This document shows, piece by piece, positions 9,162-17,291 of a stretch of 64,000 bases of DNA. The notes beneath the pieces were generated by a model. It worked only from the letters and a program-made list of their open reading frames with translations, was not told the origin of the DNA and did not search any database. Numbering within the stretch: the stretch's first letter is position 1; every line of letters starts with the position of its first letter. The translations under genes were made by a program, and so were the position numbers. Source of the DNA: CAZQXD01 sp964597315 (GTDB lineage Bacteria > Pseudomonadota > Gammaproteobacteria > Competibacterales > Competibacteraceae); contig CAZQXD010000009.1 of assembly GCA_964597315.1 (NCBI GenBank), positions 31,971 through 95,970 of the forward strand. The letters are read 5' to 3'.

Positions 9162-10260
9162 CTACAGCCCGCTTTTGAGGCTGGCCTCGATAAAAGGGTC
9201 CAGGTCCCCGTCCAATACCGCTTGGGTGTTGCCGATTTCCACGCTGGTGCGCAAATCCTTGATCCGGGACTGATCCAGTACATAGGAGCGGATCTGGCTG
9301 CCCCAGCCGATATCGGACTTGGTGTCCTCCACGACCTGGGCGCTGGCGTTACGCTTTTGAACCTCCAGCTCATAGAGCTTGGCCTTGAGCTGCTTCATGG
9401 CCGTGGAGCGGTTCTTGTGCTGGGAGCGGTCGTTCTGGCACTGCACCACGACATTGGTGGGCAAGTGGGTAATGCGCACCGCCGATTCAGTGCGATTGAC
9501 GTGCTGACCACCGGCCCCGGAAGCCCGATACACGTCCACTCGTAGGTCTGCCGGGTTGATGTCGATGTCGATGTCGTCTTCCACCTCCGGTGACACGAAC
9601 ACGGCGGCAAAAGAAGTATGGCGGCGATTACCGGAATCGAAGGGGGATTTGCGCACCAGGCGATGCACGCCGGTCTCGGTGCGCAGCCAGCCGTAGGCGT
9701 ACTCCCCCTCGAAGCGCACCGTGGCGCTCTTGATTCCAGCCACCTCCCCCGGAGAGACTTCGATCAGTTCGGTCTTAAAACCGCGCCGCTCACCCCAGCG
9801 CAGATACATACGCAGCAACATCTCCGCCCAGTCCTGAGCCTCGGTGCCACCGGAACCGGCCTGAATATCCAAAAAAGCATTGGTCGAGTCCATCTCCCCG
9901 GAGAACATGCGCCGAAACTCCAGGTCGGCGATCCGCTGTTCGCAGCCGTCCAAGTCCCGGACCACCTCGGCCACGGTGGCTTCGTCATCCTCTTCCCCGG
10001 CCATTTCCAGCAGCTCGGCGGCGTCCCCCAGGCTCCTGCCCAGAGCATCCAAAGTGTCCACCACTTTTTCCAGTCGCGCCCGCTCCTGGCCTAGGGACTG
10101 CGCCCGCTCTGGATCATCCCAGACATTGGGCTGCTCCAGCTCCCGGTTGACCTCGATTAGCTGCTCGCGCTTGCTGTCAAAGTCAAAGATACCCCCTAAG
10201 AGCGTCGGCGCGCCCTTCCAGGTCCTTAATCCGATTGAAGTGGGGATTGAGTTCTTGCAT
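9162..10260 (-). CDS. prfB: Peptide chain release factor 2 with programmed +1 frameshift
   Basis: RF2 releases nascent chains at UGA and UAA. Translation starts at the ATG at 10258-10260 (MQELNPHFNRIKDLEG), reaches an in-frame TGA at codon 26 and shifts +1. The joined product is 365 residues, the same as E. coli RF2. The stop-recognition tripeptide SPF (in VRKSPFDSG) and the catalytic GGQ loop (GAGGQHVNRTES) are present. The first open frame after the shift starts internally, so automatic annotation may truncate the gene at 10064. Confidence 0.96.
10183..10197 (-). promoter_or_regulatory. prfB autoregulatory frameshift site
   Basis: On the minus strand the sequence reads AGGGGGTATCTTTGAC. 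This contains an internal Shine-Dalgarno-like AGGGGG, the slippery CTT codon and the in-frame TGA followed by C. It is the canonical RF2 site: low RF2 makes the TGA slow to read and favours the +1 shift. Confidence 0.96.
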
Positions 10261-10428
10261 GGGTATGGATTCCAGATGAATTAGCGGCGGATCATTTTAG
10301 TACGCTCCGGCCCGGAGCTGAAAGGCCGATGCATCCAGAAGATGCCGAACCGCGCACTATAGACAGTTATCCCGGCTCATCTACACTCCAGATAAAGCCT
10401 TTCGATCTGCTAAGAAGAAGGTATAACT

Positions 10429-10803
10429 ATGACAAAAGGCACTCACACCGACCCGCCTGGCACGCTGGAATCCAACGCTCCTCTCAGCCCCGCAGTCTTA
10501 CGCCATCAGAACCGGGTTTTCCGGCATACCCGTGGCGTCAGCCAGGAAAACGCCCAAGCCGGCTTCGCCCCCGCCTTCCTGGACACCGAAACCGGGACGG
10601 TTTATCCCTCCCGTTTCGCCGACGGCAATGCTGCCCCTCTCCATGTTCTGGACGGTCTGCCCGAGGAGCTGGTGGTGTCCCGCAACGGCGGCGGCGCCGT
10701 GCGGGAAATCAAGGGTTCGGTGATTGCCGGGTTTTTGCGCGATGGCCGATTTTTCACCCGTGGTCAGGCCGCCCATTGGTTGGATACAGCCGAACCGAGC
10801 TGA
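10429..10803 (+). CDS. Conserved hypothetical protein (124 aa)
   Basis: This small soluble protein has no signal peptide or membrane segment. An AAGAAGG ribosome-binding site precedes the ATG. The central part reads GFAPAFLDTETGTVYPSRFA, followed by a segment ending in LDGLPEELV, and the C-terminus has GRFFTRGQAAHWL. I recall similar uncharacterised short proteins in gammaproteobacteria but cannot assign a function. It is divergent from prfB across 168 bp and converges with the diheme cytochrome gene. Confidence 0.75.
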   Translation: MTKGTHTDPPGTLESNAPLSPAVLRHQNRVFRHTRGVSQENAQAGFAPAFLDTETGTVYPSRFADGNAAPLHVLDGLPEELVVSRNGGGAVREIKGSVIAGFLRDGRFFTRGQAAHWLDTAEPS

Positions 10804-10810
10804 ACAGCCC

Positions 10811-11704
10811 TCAAGGCCCCTCGGCGGCTGCCGACGGCAAGGCTGGCTGGGATTGCAGATAGTCCGCCATGGCAGCGCGGTCCTCGGCTGTCAGTCGGGC
10901 GGTGTTATCGTCGATCACCGGTCCCATGGCCCCGCCCACAAAATCCCCGTCGGGCAACATCCCCGTTTCGAGAAAATAGTCCAGATCCGATACCGACCAG
11001 GCGCCGATGCCGCTGTCCCGGCTCGGGGTGATATTTGGCGCTCCTTGGTCATCCGGCCCGTGGGGGTTGCCCGCCAGGGACCGCGCCGGGTCAAGGCCAC
11101 CGCTCCAGGTTCGGGGAGTATGGCATTCGCCGCAATGGCCCAGATGCCGCACCAGATAGGCGCCCCGGTTCCAGGACGCCGACTGTTCGGGGTCGGGGCG
11201 AAATGGTCCCGGCTCGAAGTGCAGCCGTTTCCAGACCCCCAGGGTCCAGCGCCAAGACAGATACCAGGGCAGGTCGTGGGGCGGACTGGACCGGGCAACC
11301 GGCTTCAGGCTGAACAAATAGGTTTTGATAGCCAGCAGATCGGCGTCGGTGATCCCAGTATAGGCTGGGTAGGGAAACGCCGGGTAATAGTGGCGTCCGC
11401 CGGGGCTTAGCCCCTCCCGAAAAGCACGAATAAAATCCGCGTCGCTCCAGCGACCGATACCGGTCTTTGGGTCCGGGGTAATGTTGGGGGAGTGGAACAC
11501 CCCAAAGGGAGTCACCAGGGATCGGCCCCCCGCCAGCCGGTCATGTTCACCGGCGTCCTCGGCGGTATGGCAGGTCACGCAGCCACCTGCGTGGACCAGA
11601 TACCGCCCCCGCTCCACCTGATCCTCGGCATGAACCGCCGTCCCGACCATGCAGGCCAGCACGATGGCCTGGAGGCTATTTCTGCTCCTTACGGAAATCA
11701 ACAT
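10811..11704 (-). CDS. Diheme cytochrome c
   Basis: This is a periplasmic electron carrier with two CxxCH heme sites: CVTCH near residue 44 and CGECH in the second half. I choose the ATG at 11704, which gives a hydrophobic signal segment ending at VHA-ED. The longer open frame upstream lies inside the cytochrome c' gene. The start overlaps the end of that gene by 29 bp, so the two are probably co-transcribed. The two-domain layout resembles cytochrome subunits of membrane-linked dehydrogenases such as alcohol or gluconate dehydrogenase, but no dehydrogenase is adjacent. The electron donor is unknown. Confidence 0.85.
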   Translation of the reverse strand: MLISVRSRNSLQAIVLACMVGTAVHAEDQVERGRYLVHAGGCVTCHTAEDAGEHDRLAGGRSLVTPFGVFHSPNITPDPKTGIGRWSDADFIRAFREGLSPGGRHYYPAFPYPAYTGITDADLLAIKTYLFSLKPVARSSPPHDLPWYLSWRWTLGVWKRLHFEPGPFRPDPEQSASWNRGAYLVRHLGHCGECHTPRTWSGGLDPARSLAGNPHGPDDQGAPNITPSRDSGIGAWSVSDLDYFLETGMLPDGDFVGGAMGPVIDDNTARLTAEDRAAMADYLQSQPALPSAAAEGP

Positions 11705-12131
11705 GGCACCCCTTGCAGCTCCGTCCCAGGGCCTTGAAGCGGGCGCCCATCTGATCCTGATCCCCGGATTCCACGGCATCTAGAAAAGCACTGGCCGCCT
11801 GGTCGGTCTCATCGACGGCCTGTTTAAACGCCTGGGGCCTTTCCCAGACCGCCGGTAAGGCGTCGGTATCGCCCCGTTCGGAGTCTTCCGGGAACACGTC
11901 GTGGAGATGGGGTCCAGCAGCGGCCAAAGCCCGGGCGTGATCCAGCAGGTGGGGCATATAGTCCACCTTCCCGCGCATAATGAGGGCTGCGGCGCTCACA
12001 TGGCCGCCCAAGGTCTTCATGAAGCTTTTCCGGTACTTAATCATGTCTTCAGGGTCGGACTGGGCATAGCCTGGAACCGCCAGGGCCACCCCCAAGGCCA
12101 TCAGGGCCAGAACGCTGGATTGCCGCTGCAT
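11676..12131 (-). CDS. Cytochrome c' (c-prime family)
   Basis: This is a 151-residue periplasmic protein with a signal peptide (about residues 1-23, ending PGYAQS). It has a single heme motif, CKGCH, near the C-terminus, which is the hallmark position of the four-helix-bundle cytochrome c' family. Members bind NO or CO or carry electrons, and are often linked to nitrosative stress in phototrophic and denitrifying proteobacteria. A GGAGACAG stretch lies upstream of the start. It is first in a likely two-gene unit with the diheme cytochrome. Confidence 0.9.
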   Translation of the reverse strand: MQRQSSVLALMALGVALAVPGYAQSDPEDMIKYRKSFMKTLGGHVSAAALIMRGKVDYMPHLLDHARALAAAGPHLHDVFPEDSERGDTDALPAVWERPQAFKQAVDETDQAASAFLDAVESGDQDQMGARFKALGRSCKGCHVDFRKEQK

Positions 12132-12208
12132 GGTGCTGTCTCCTTGGATAGATTTAGACTAAGTCCAAACCAGTCTACCATATGGCTCAGCCCTGAGAAG
12201 GGGTTCCC

Positions 12209-12532
12209 TCAGGCGCTGAGATGCAGGGCCAGCCACAGACAATGCTCCTCGGCATCGGTCCACTCCACCCGGTGGCGGCGGTGGGCCGGGATCAGCACAA
12301 AGTCTCCCGGCCCTAGGGTCAGGGTATCGCCATCCTCGAAGCGCAGTGCAGCCCGTCCCCTCAGCAATACGACCCATTCGTCCCCAGGCTGGTCGTACCA
12401 CTGCCCTGGCGGGGTGGCCTGGCCTAGGGAGATGATTCTTTCCAGGCGCAACCCGGGACGTTCCAGCAGGCTTTCGAATAATTCCTCCCCCAAGATCTCG
12501 GGCAGGCCAGCGTATAAATTGCCATCGGGCAT
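12209..12532 (-). CDS. Cupin-domain protein
   Basis: This is a 107-residue single-domain cupin. I start at the ATG at 12532 (MPDGNLYAGLPEIL); the longer open frame runs antisense through the rluE region and is not convincing. The beta-barrel motifs are visible: GDEWVVLLRGRAALRFE, then DTLTLGPGDFVLIPAHRRHR. The histidines and glutamate of the two motifs are mostly kept, so metal binding is possible. It lies 11 bp downstream of rluE on the same strand. The substrate is unknown. Confidence 0.85.
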   Translation of the reverse strand: MPDGNLYAGLPEILGEELFESLLERPGLRLERIISLGQATPPGQWYDQPGDEWVVLLRGRAALRFEDGDTLTLGPGDFVLIPAHRRHRVEWTDAEEHCLWLALHLSA

Positions 12533-12543
12533 GGAGCCACTCC

Positions 12544-13110
12544 CTAAGGATGGATAGTGTGGGGCAAATGCACTTGCAGTTCCCGCCATTGTCCGGGGGA
12601 TAGACCGTTCAGGGTCCAAGAACCGATCCGCCACCGCAGCAGGCGCAGGGTGGGCAGGCCCACGGCGGCTGTCATCCGCCGCACCTGGCGGTTTCGGCCT
12701 TCGGTCAGGGTCAGCTCCAGCCAGGCGGTGGGCACGGTCTTGCGGTGGCGCACCGGAGGGTCTCGGGGCCATAGGCCGGGCGGCTCGGAGATCAGCCGAA
12801 CCCCGGCGGGCCGGGTCGGGCCATCATTCAGGGCCACTCCCCGGCGCAACCGCGCCAGATGGGTGGGGTCCGGCGCGCCTTCCACTTGAACCCAGTAGCC
12901 CTTGGCCAGCTTGTGGCGAGGCTGGGCGATGCGGGCCTGCAAGCCCCCGTGGTCGGTGAGGACCAGCAGACCCTCGCTATCCCGATCCAGCCGTCCGGCG
13001 GGGTAGACTCCGGGCATGGAAAGGTAATCGGCCAGGGTCGGCCGACCGTCGCCGCCCCTAAACTGGCACAACACCCCATAGGGTTTATTGAGCAATACCA
13101 GCCGGGCCAC
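12544..13110 (-). CDS. rluE: 23S rRNA pseudouridine(2457) synthase
   Basis: This 188-residue RsuA/RluB/RluE-type enzyme converts a uridine of 23S rRNA to pseudouridine. The catalytic motif GRLDRDSEGLLVLTDHGG is near residues 39-56, with the active aspartate in RLDRD. The C-terminal NRQVRRM segment is typical of this family. It lacks the N-terminal S4 domain found in RluB and RsuA, which favours RluE. It sits 4 bp downstream of the unknown membrane protein gene. Confidence 0.9.
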   Translation of the reverse strand: MARLVLLNKPYGVLCQFRGGDGRPTLADYLSMPGVYPAGRLDRDSEGLLVLTDHGGLQARIAQPRHKLAKGYWVQVEGAPDPTHLARLRRGVALNDGPTRPAGVRLISEPPGLWPRDPPVRHRKTVPTAWLELTLTEGRNRQVRRMTAAVGLPTLRLLRWRIGSWTLNGLSPGQWRELQVHLPHTIHP

Positions 13111-13114
13111 GCCG

Positions 13115-14362
13115 TCAGGACCGATAGGCCGCCAGCATTTGCGTGGCGTCCGTATACCAAGTGTCCACGGCTGCTCTCAGCCCCGCCGTCATTTTGGCCT
13201 GCCATTCCGCCTGGGTGGCGGCCACGGCGTCCCGGGTATCGGCCTCGAAATCCTCCCGCTGCATCAGTTCCACTCCTTCGTTAATCAAAAAATCCGCCAA
13301 CAGCCCGGCCCCACCCCCCAGCACCGCGCCCACCGGCCCGGCCACCGCCCCGGCGGCGGCGCCACCCCCGCCCAATACCGCCGCAGAGGCGGCCTTGCCG
13401 GCGAAGGGGGCCGCCAGCTTGGCCGCCAGCCCCTGTTCGGCGACCCCGACCAGGGCTTTGCCAGCCAGTCCGGCGCCGATTTTGCCACCCGCCATGGCGC
13501 CGGTGGCGGTGAGCAGGGCGCCGGTGGCCGCCCCCAGGTCGCCTTTCTGATAAGCGCCGGTCATGGAGACTTTGCGCACCTGGGCTTCCCAGTCCAGTTG
13601 AAAAGCCACTCGCTCGGCTGTCAGGTCATCTAGCAGGGTGGAACGGCCACGCACAAACGTTTGGAACTGGGCGTCCAGATTTTCCACCGCAGCGCGAAAC
13701 CGCCCATGGACCGCCTCAGCGGCCGTCCGAAACGCCGCTTCAAGGCGGGGATCATTAATCTCCGGGCGTAATACGATGTCTCGGTAATGGGCATACAGAT
13801 ACTTGGCCAGATCGGCGGCCACGGCGTCTTGCAAATCCATGACCCGGGCCGGGTCCAGCACATGGCCCGCCGCCGATTTGAACGCCGCGGCCATGATCCG
13901 ATAAGTGGTCGCCCAGGCGAAATACCAGTCCCCGTAGCGTTCCACCCGCGCTTCAATGTCCGCGAACACCGGGGCGGCGGCCATGGCCACCTGCTCGGGG
14001 AGACTGTCCAGGGCGGCCTGGCGGTCGGCCTCAAGGCGCTCCATGGCCTGGCGGGCGAAAGCGTCTAATTCGGCCCGTTCCACCGCCACCCGTAGCCGTC
14101 GGCCATCCTGGTCCCGGTAGATTAGATTCACATGGTCCCGGGTCTGGCGGCTGGTCTCCAGGCGAATCTCCGAACCGTCCCGATGCACCGGGCGCTGCTG
14201 GGCCAGCCGTTCCAAAACACTGTCGATAAACCCCCGACCAAAGACATTGAGGAATACAAAGCCCAGGGCCACGCACAGAAATACCACCAGGGGGGTGATC
14301 AGGCGGTAGCGGATGGAAGGTTCGGCGAGAGGGCGACGGCCACGCCAGGGTAGCAGTTTCAT
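13115..14362 (-). CDS. Unknown membrane protein with C-terminal glycine-zipper region
   Basis: I do not recognise a family for this 415-residue protein. A single transmembrane helix lies at about residues 22-44. A long charged, probably helical region follows (about 55-270). A glycine- and alanine-rich hydrophobic stretch (about 275-370) has the look of a glycine zipper that inserts into or crosses membranes. A short hydrophilic tail follows. It is the first gene of a tight minus-strand run with rluE and the cupin gene. Confidence 0.75.
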   Translation of the reverse strand: MKLLPWRGRRPLAEPSIRYRLITPLVVFLCVALGFVFLNVFGRGFIDSVLERLAQQRPVHRDGSEIRLETSRQTRDHVNLIYRDQDGRRLRVAVERAELDAFARQAMERLEADRQAALDSLPEQVAMAAAPVFADIEARVERYGDWYFAWATTYRIMAAAFKSAAGHVLDPARVMDLQDAVAADLAKYLYAHYRDIVLRPEINDPRLEAAFRTAAEAVHGRFRAAVENLDAQFQTFVRGRSTLLDDLTAERVAFQLDWEAQVRKVSMTGAYQKGDLGAATGALLTATGAMAGGKIGAGLAGKALVGVAEQGLAAKLAAPFAGKAASAAVLGGGGAAAGAVAGPVGAVLGGGAGLLADFLINEGVELMQREDFEADTRDAVAATQAEWQAKMTAGLRAAVDTWYTDATQMLAAYRS

Positions 14363-14431
14363 GGGATCTCCACGGCGACGATACGGGGTATAGACCCGAT
14401 TCCGTCGGCAATGTGCCCCGCCCCACCCCGC

Positions 14432-14959
14432 CTACCAGATATTGCCAGCTCCAGGGGTGTAATTGGACGCCACCACATTACTGGCAATCACCGTGTCGCT
14501 CTTTATCGTACCGCTGCACTGAACCATGGCGGCGTTAAATTTGACCTGACTCGCGGTCTCCTCCACCGTAGCGGCCGCGACTTTGAACTTGGCGCTGGTG
14601 TTGACCTCCACCGACCCCGTAGATTTCAGCTTCAGGGTGGCGCTCTGGCTGCCCCCTTGTAACTCCACGGCGGACCCGGCCTGAAGCTGTAGCGTACCGC
14701 TGGCGTTGAGCAGAATGCCGCCTGGAGAAGTGATGGCGACATTGCCAGTGTAGTCGATGGACACCACCTCTTTGAGTACCGCCAGTTGGGCTTCTAGTTG
14801 CTCGATCCGGGCCAGCAGTTGCTGATACTGGGACGATGCGCCCGTGGCGCTCGAACTAGACGTCGCCGGAGGCGGCGGGGCGCTGGACTGCTGGCTCACC
14901 TTGGCCATCAGGGTGTTGAGCTTGACCTTGGACGGGGCTTTATTAGTGGTCTTTTGCAT
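14432..14959 (-). CDS. VgrG/phage-spike-tail-like protein (175 aa)
   Basis: I start at the ATG at 14959, which has an AGGAG ribosome-binding site; an upstream ATG at 15004 is in the same frame. The N-terminal third is Ser/Pro/Ala-rich and disordered. A short coiled coil (QYQQLLARIEQLEAQLAVLK) follows. The C-terminal half is built of short beta repeats such as GNVAITSPGGILLNASGT and TGSVEVNTSAKFKV, like the triple-stranded beta-helix tails of VgrG or phage baseplate spikes. No core spike domain or secretion genes are nearby. The function is unknown. Confidence 0.75.
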   Translation of the reverse strand: MQKTTNKAPSKVKLNTLMAKVSQQSSAPPPPATSSSSATGASSQYQQLLARIEQLEAQLAVLKEVVSIDYTGNVAITSPGGILLNASGTLQLQAGSAVELQGGSQSATLKLKSTGSVEVNTSAKFKVAAATVEETASQVKFNAAMVQCSGTIKSDTVIASNVVASNYTPGAGNIW

Positions 14960-15046
14960 GGCCGGACTCCTGGAATTAGGGGTGTGTTTCCGAGCATAAC
15001 CCATACTGCCCGCCGGGTGCGTGACGGGCGTTACAGCAACCAGCGG

Positions 15047-17164
15047 CTACTGGAACAAACCCCGCAGCGCCCCAGGCAGTTTTTCCTTGAGCCGTTCCCG
15101 GGTGTCTTCATCCAAAGTGTCTTTGAGCTTGTCTTCCACTTTTTCCTGGACTCGGGCCTTGAGTTCGGCGTTGGCCCGGCTCGCCAGCAAGGCCGCCAGG
15201 TCCAGGGAGATCTTGGGGTCCTGAAAAGCCCCTTGCAGGCGGACAGGGATAGCCAGGCCCTGGAGGTCATCCAGACCCTGCCCCCCTTGCCCTTCCAGGG
15301 TGCCCACCAGCACCGTGTTCAGAGTGTAGTCCAGGGTCTGACCGGCCAGATCGGCTTGGCCTTCGCCCCCTACCCTCAACAGCGGCGATTTGCCTTGCAG
15401 ATCATCATTGCGGGCAATTCCGTCGGTAATACGCAGACTGGCCGATAGTTCCGAAAAGTCGGTGCGATCCGTCGCCTCCGGGGGCGGCGGGCGGCCTTCT
15501 AGGGCGGCCCGGGCCTTACGGAGCTGGTAGGGAATGTTGATGCCCCGAACCGCCCCGTCCTTGAACGTGAAGCGCAGACTGCCATTCAGGGAACCCAGCA
15601 GCCTCTCGGGATCGACGCCGTTGGCGGCCAGCTCCGCCTGTACATCGCCGCGGCCTAACAGCCGATCCTCCCCGGTGAGGTCTTCAAGCAGCGGTCCCAC
15701 CTGGATGCCGGTCAGTGTCCAGCTAAGTTGCGTTTGCGGCGTCTGGCCCCGGACGTCCAGGCTGGCGGCGCCCTTGTAGCGACCGTCGTAAAGACCGGCG
15801 ATGATGGGTTCGAGACGCAGCAGCCCGTCGGCGCCTTGGACCTGGATGTTCACGTCCTGGAGGCGCAGCCGGTTTACCGTCAGAGCGCCGATTTGGATGC
15901 TGCCGTCCAGAACCAGGCGGCGCAGGCTGTCCAGGGGCAGTTGCCCGGCCGCTCCGGCGGCGGCCTCTCCGGGGGTGGCCGGGGCGGCGGGCTGTGGCGA
16001 GGGGGGCAGGTAGGCATCCAGGTCCAGCGCATCCACGGCCAGTTCAAAGGCCAGGGCTGGCGCGGCATAGTCCCGTATTTGCACTTGGCCCCCAAGGCTG
16101 GCATCGTCCAGTTTGAGCTTGAGACCGGTGATATCCGCCGAGCGGCCACCAGCCACAAAGGTGAACTCCCCCTCGGCCCGAGCCAGGACCTGGGGATCGG
16201 CGGTGACCAGCGGCTGGCCCAGGGCGATGAGCAGTTCCCGGGGGTTGAAGGGGTCCAGCACCAGGGAGCCGCTGACCACCGGGTCGGCGTTCAGGGCGGT
16301 GACCGCCGCTATACCGTTGATGGTCACCCCCAGGCCGCCAACCCGCAAACCCTCTAGGCGCAGATTGCCCTGGATCGGGTCATACCAGGCGTCGGCTTCC
16401 ACCTTGACCTCCGCCGCCTCGGCCAAACCGGCCCCTTTCAGCCGGGCCAGTAGCTCCATGTTCTCCAGCCCGTATCGCCCCCCAGCCGGGTCCGGCTGGA
16501 CTTGGCCCTTGAGGCTGATGGGACCTTGCCATTCGGGTTGGGTGGCGGCCAACTCCAACTTAAGGTCCACGGGAAAAGGCTGCTCCGGGCCGATGGCTCC
16601 GGTTTTCAGATTCACCTCGCGCAGGGTCATCTGGGTTCCGCTGACCCGGTCCCGATAGTTCAGCATGGCGTCCTGGAGATTTATCCCCCCCACCGACAGG
16701 GCCGCCAGGGGCGTGGAGCCGTTCGGTGCGGCGGCGACGGGTTCAGCCTCCGGCGCGCCTTGGGAGGCTAGATCCTCCCAGTTGCCCCGTCCATCGGCGT
16801 TGCGCTCCAGGTTCAAGCGCAGACCCCGCAAGGTGATGGCGGCGGTTTCAACGCGCCGCTCAAACAGGGGTAACAAACGCACCGCCAAATCCGCCGCCGC
16901 GATGCGGGCAATAGGCTCCGGGCCGAACCCCGGAGCGTCGGCCAATTCCAGACTGCCCACCTTCAGGCCCAGCCAGGGAAAATAGGACAGTTGAATGTCC
17001 CCTTCGATCGTCAGCTCCCGACCGGTGGCATCCCGGACCATGGCCACGATGCGATCCTTGTAATCGTTGGGATCAAAAAACAGGGCTAGATAAGCGGCAC
17101 CCCCCGCCAGCAATAACAGCAGCAGCAGTAATAGTAGGGCCAGCCATTTGAATAGGGTGCGCAT
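15047..17164 (-). CDS. AsmA-family protein
   Basis: This is a 705-residue inner-membrane-anchored protein. One N-terminal transmembrane helix (about residues 5-27) is followed by the AsmA domain start (FDPNDYKDRIVAMVRDATGR). A long beta-rich periplasmic region follows, and the C-terminal domain contains LNGSLRFTFKDGAVRGINIP, typical of AsmA. The family is linked to outer-membrane biogenesis and is proposed to move phospholipids between membranes. A Pro/Ala-rich linker lies near residues 390-410. It appears to be a single-gene unit. Confidence 0.9.
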   Translation of the reverse strand: MRTLFKWLALLLLLLLLLLAGGAAYLALFFDPNDYKDRIVAMVRDATGRELTIEGDIQLSYFPWLGLKVGSLELADAPGFGPEPIARIAAADLAVRLLPLFERRVETAAITLRGLRLNLERNADGRGNWEDLASQGAPEAEPVAAAPNGSTPLAALSVGGINLQDAMLNYRDRVSGTQMTLREVNLKTGAIGPEQPFPVDLKLELAATQPEWQGPISLKGQVQPDPAGGRYGLENMELLARLKGAGLAEAAEVKVEADAWYDPIQGNLRLEGLRVGGLGVTINGIAAVTALNADPVVSGSLVLDPFNPRELLIALGQPLVTADPQVLARAEGEFTFVAGGRSADITGLKLKLDDASLGGQVQIRDYAAPALAFELAVDALDLDAYLPPSPQPAAPATPGEAAAGAAGQLPLDSLRRLVLDGSIQIGALTVNRLRLQDVNIQVQGADGLLRLEPIIAGLYDGRYKGAASLDVRGQTPQTQLSWTLTGIQVGPLLEDLTGEDRLLGRGDVQAELAANGVDPERLLGSLNGSLRFTFKDGAVRGINIPYQLRKARAALEGRPPPPEATDRTDFSELSASLRITDGIARNDDLQGKSPLLRVGGEGQADLAGQTLDYTLNTVLVGTLEGQGGQGLDDLQGLAIPVRLQGAFQDPKISLDLAALLASRANAELKARVQEKVEDKLKDTLDEDTRERLKEKLPGALRGLFQ

Positions 17165-17217
17165 GAGGGTCTACCTCGACCTGAAATCAGCATCGGAACC
17201 GTAGTTATAGCTCAAGA

Positions 17218-17239
17218 AGCCGGTTCTGAGTGACCGGCT
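17218..17239. terminator. Hairpin between histidine kinase and asmA-like gene
   Basis: The arms AGCCGGT and ACCGGCT form a perfect 7-bp stem with an 8-nt loop. On the minus strand it is followed by TCTTG rather than a long T-run, so it is a weak terminator at best. It lies about 50 bp from the asmA-like start, so a leader role is also possible. Confidence 0.3.
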
Positions 17240-17291
17240 CCACCCGGCTGTTCCCGGACCAGGGCCATGGCGAGGCCCGCCCTTAGCGGGT

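Noticed and set aside
12532..12772. N-terminal extension of the cupin gene
   Set aside because: The extension lies over rluE in another frame and reads as low-complexity Pro/Arg sequence.
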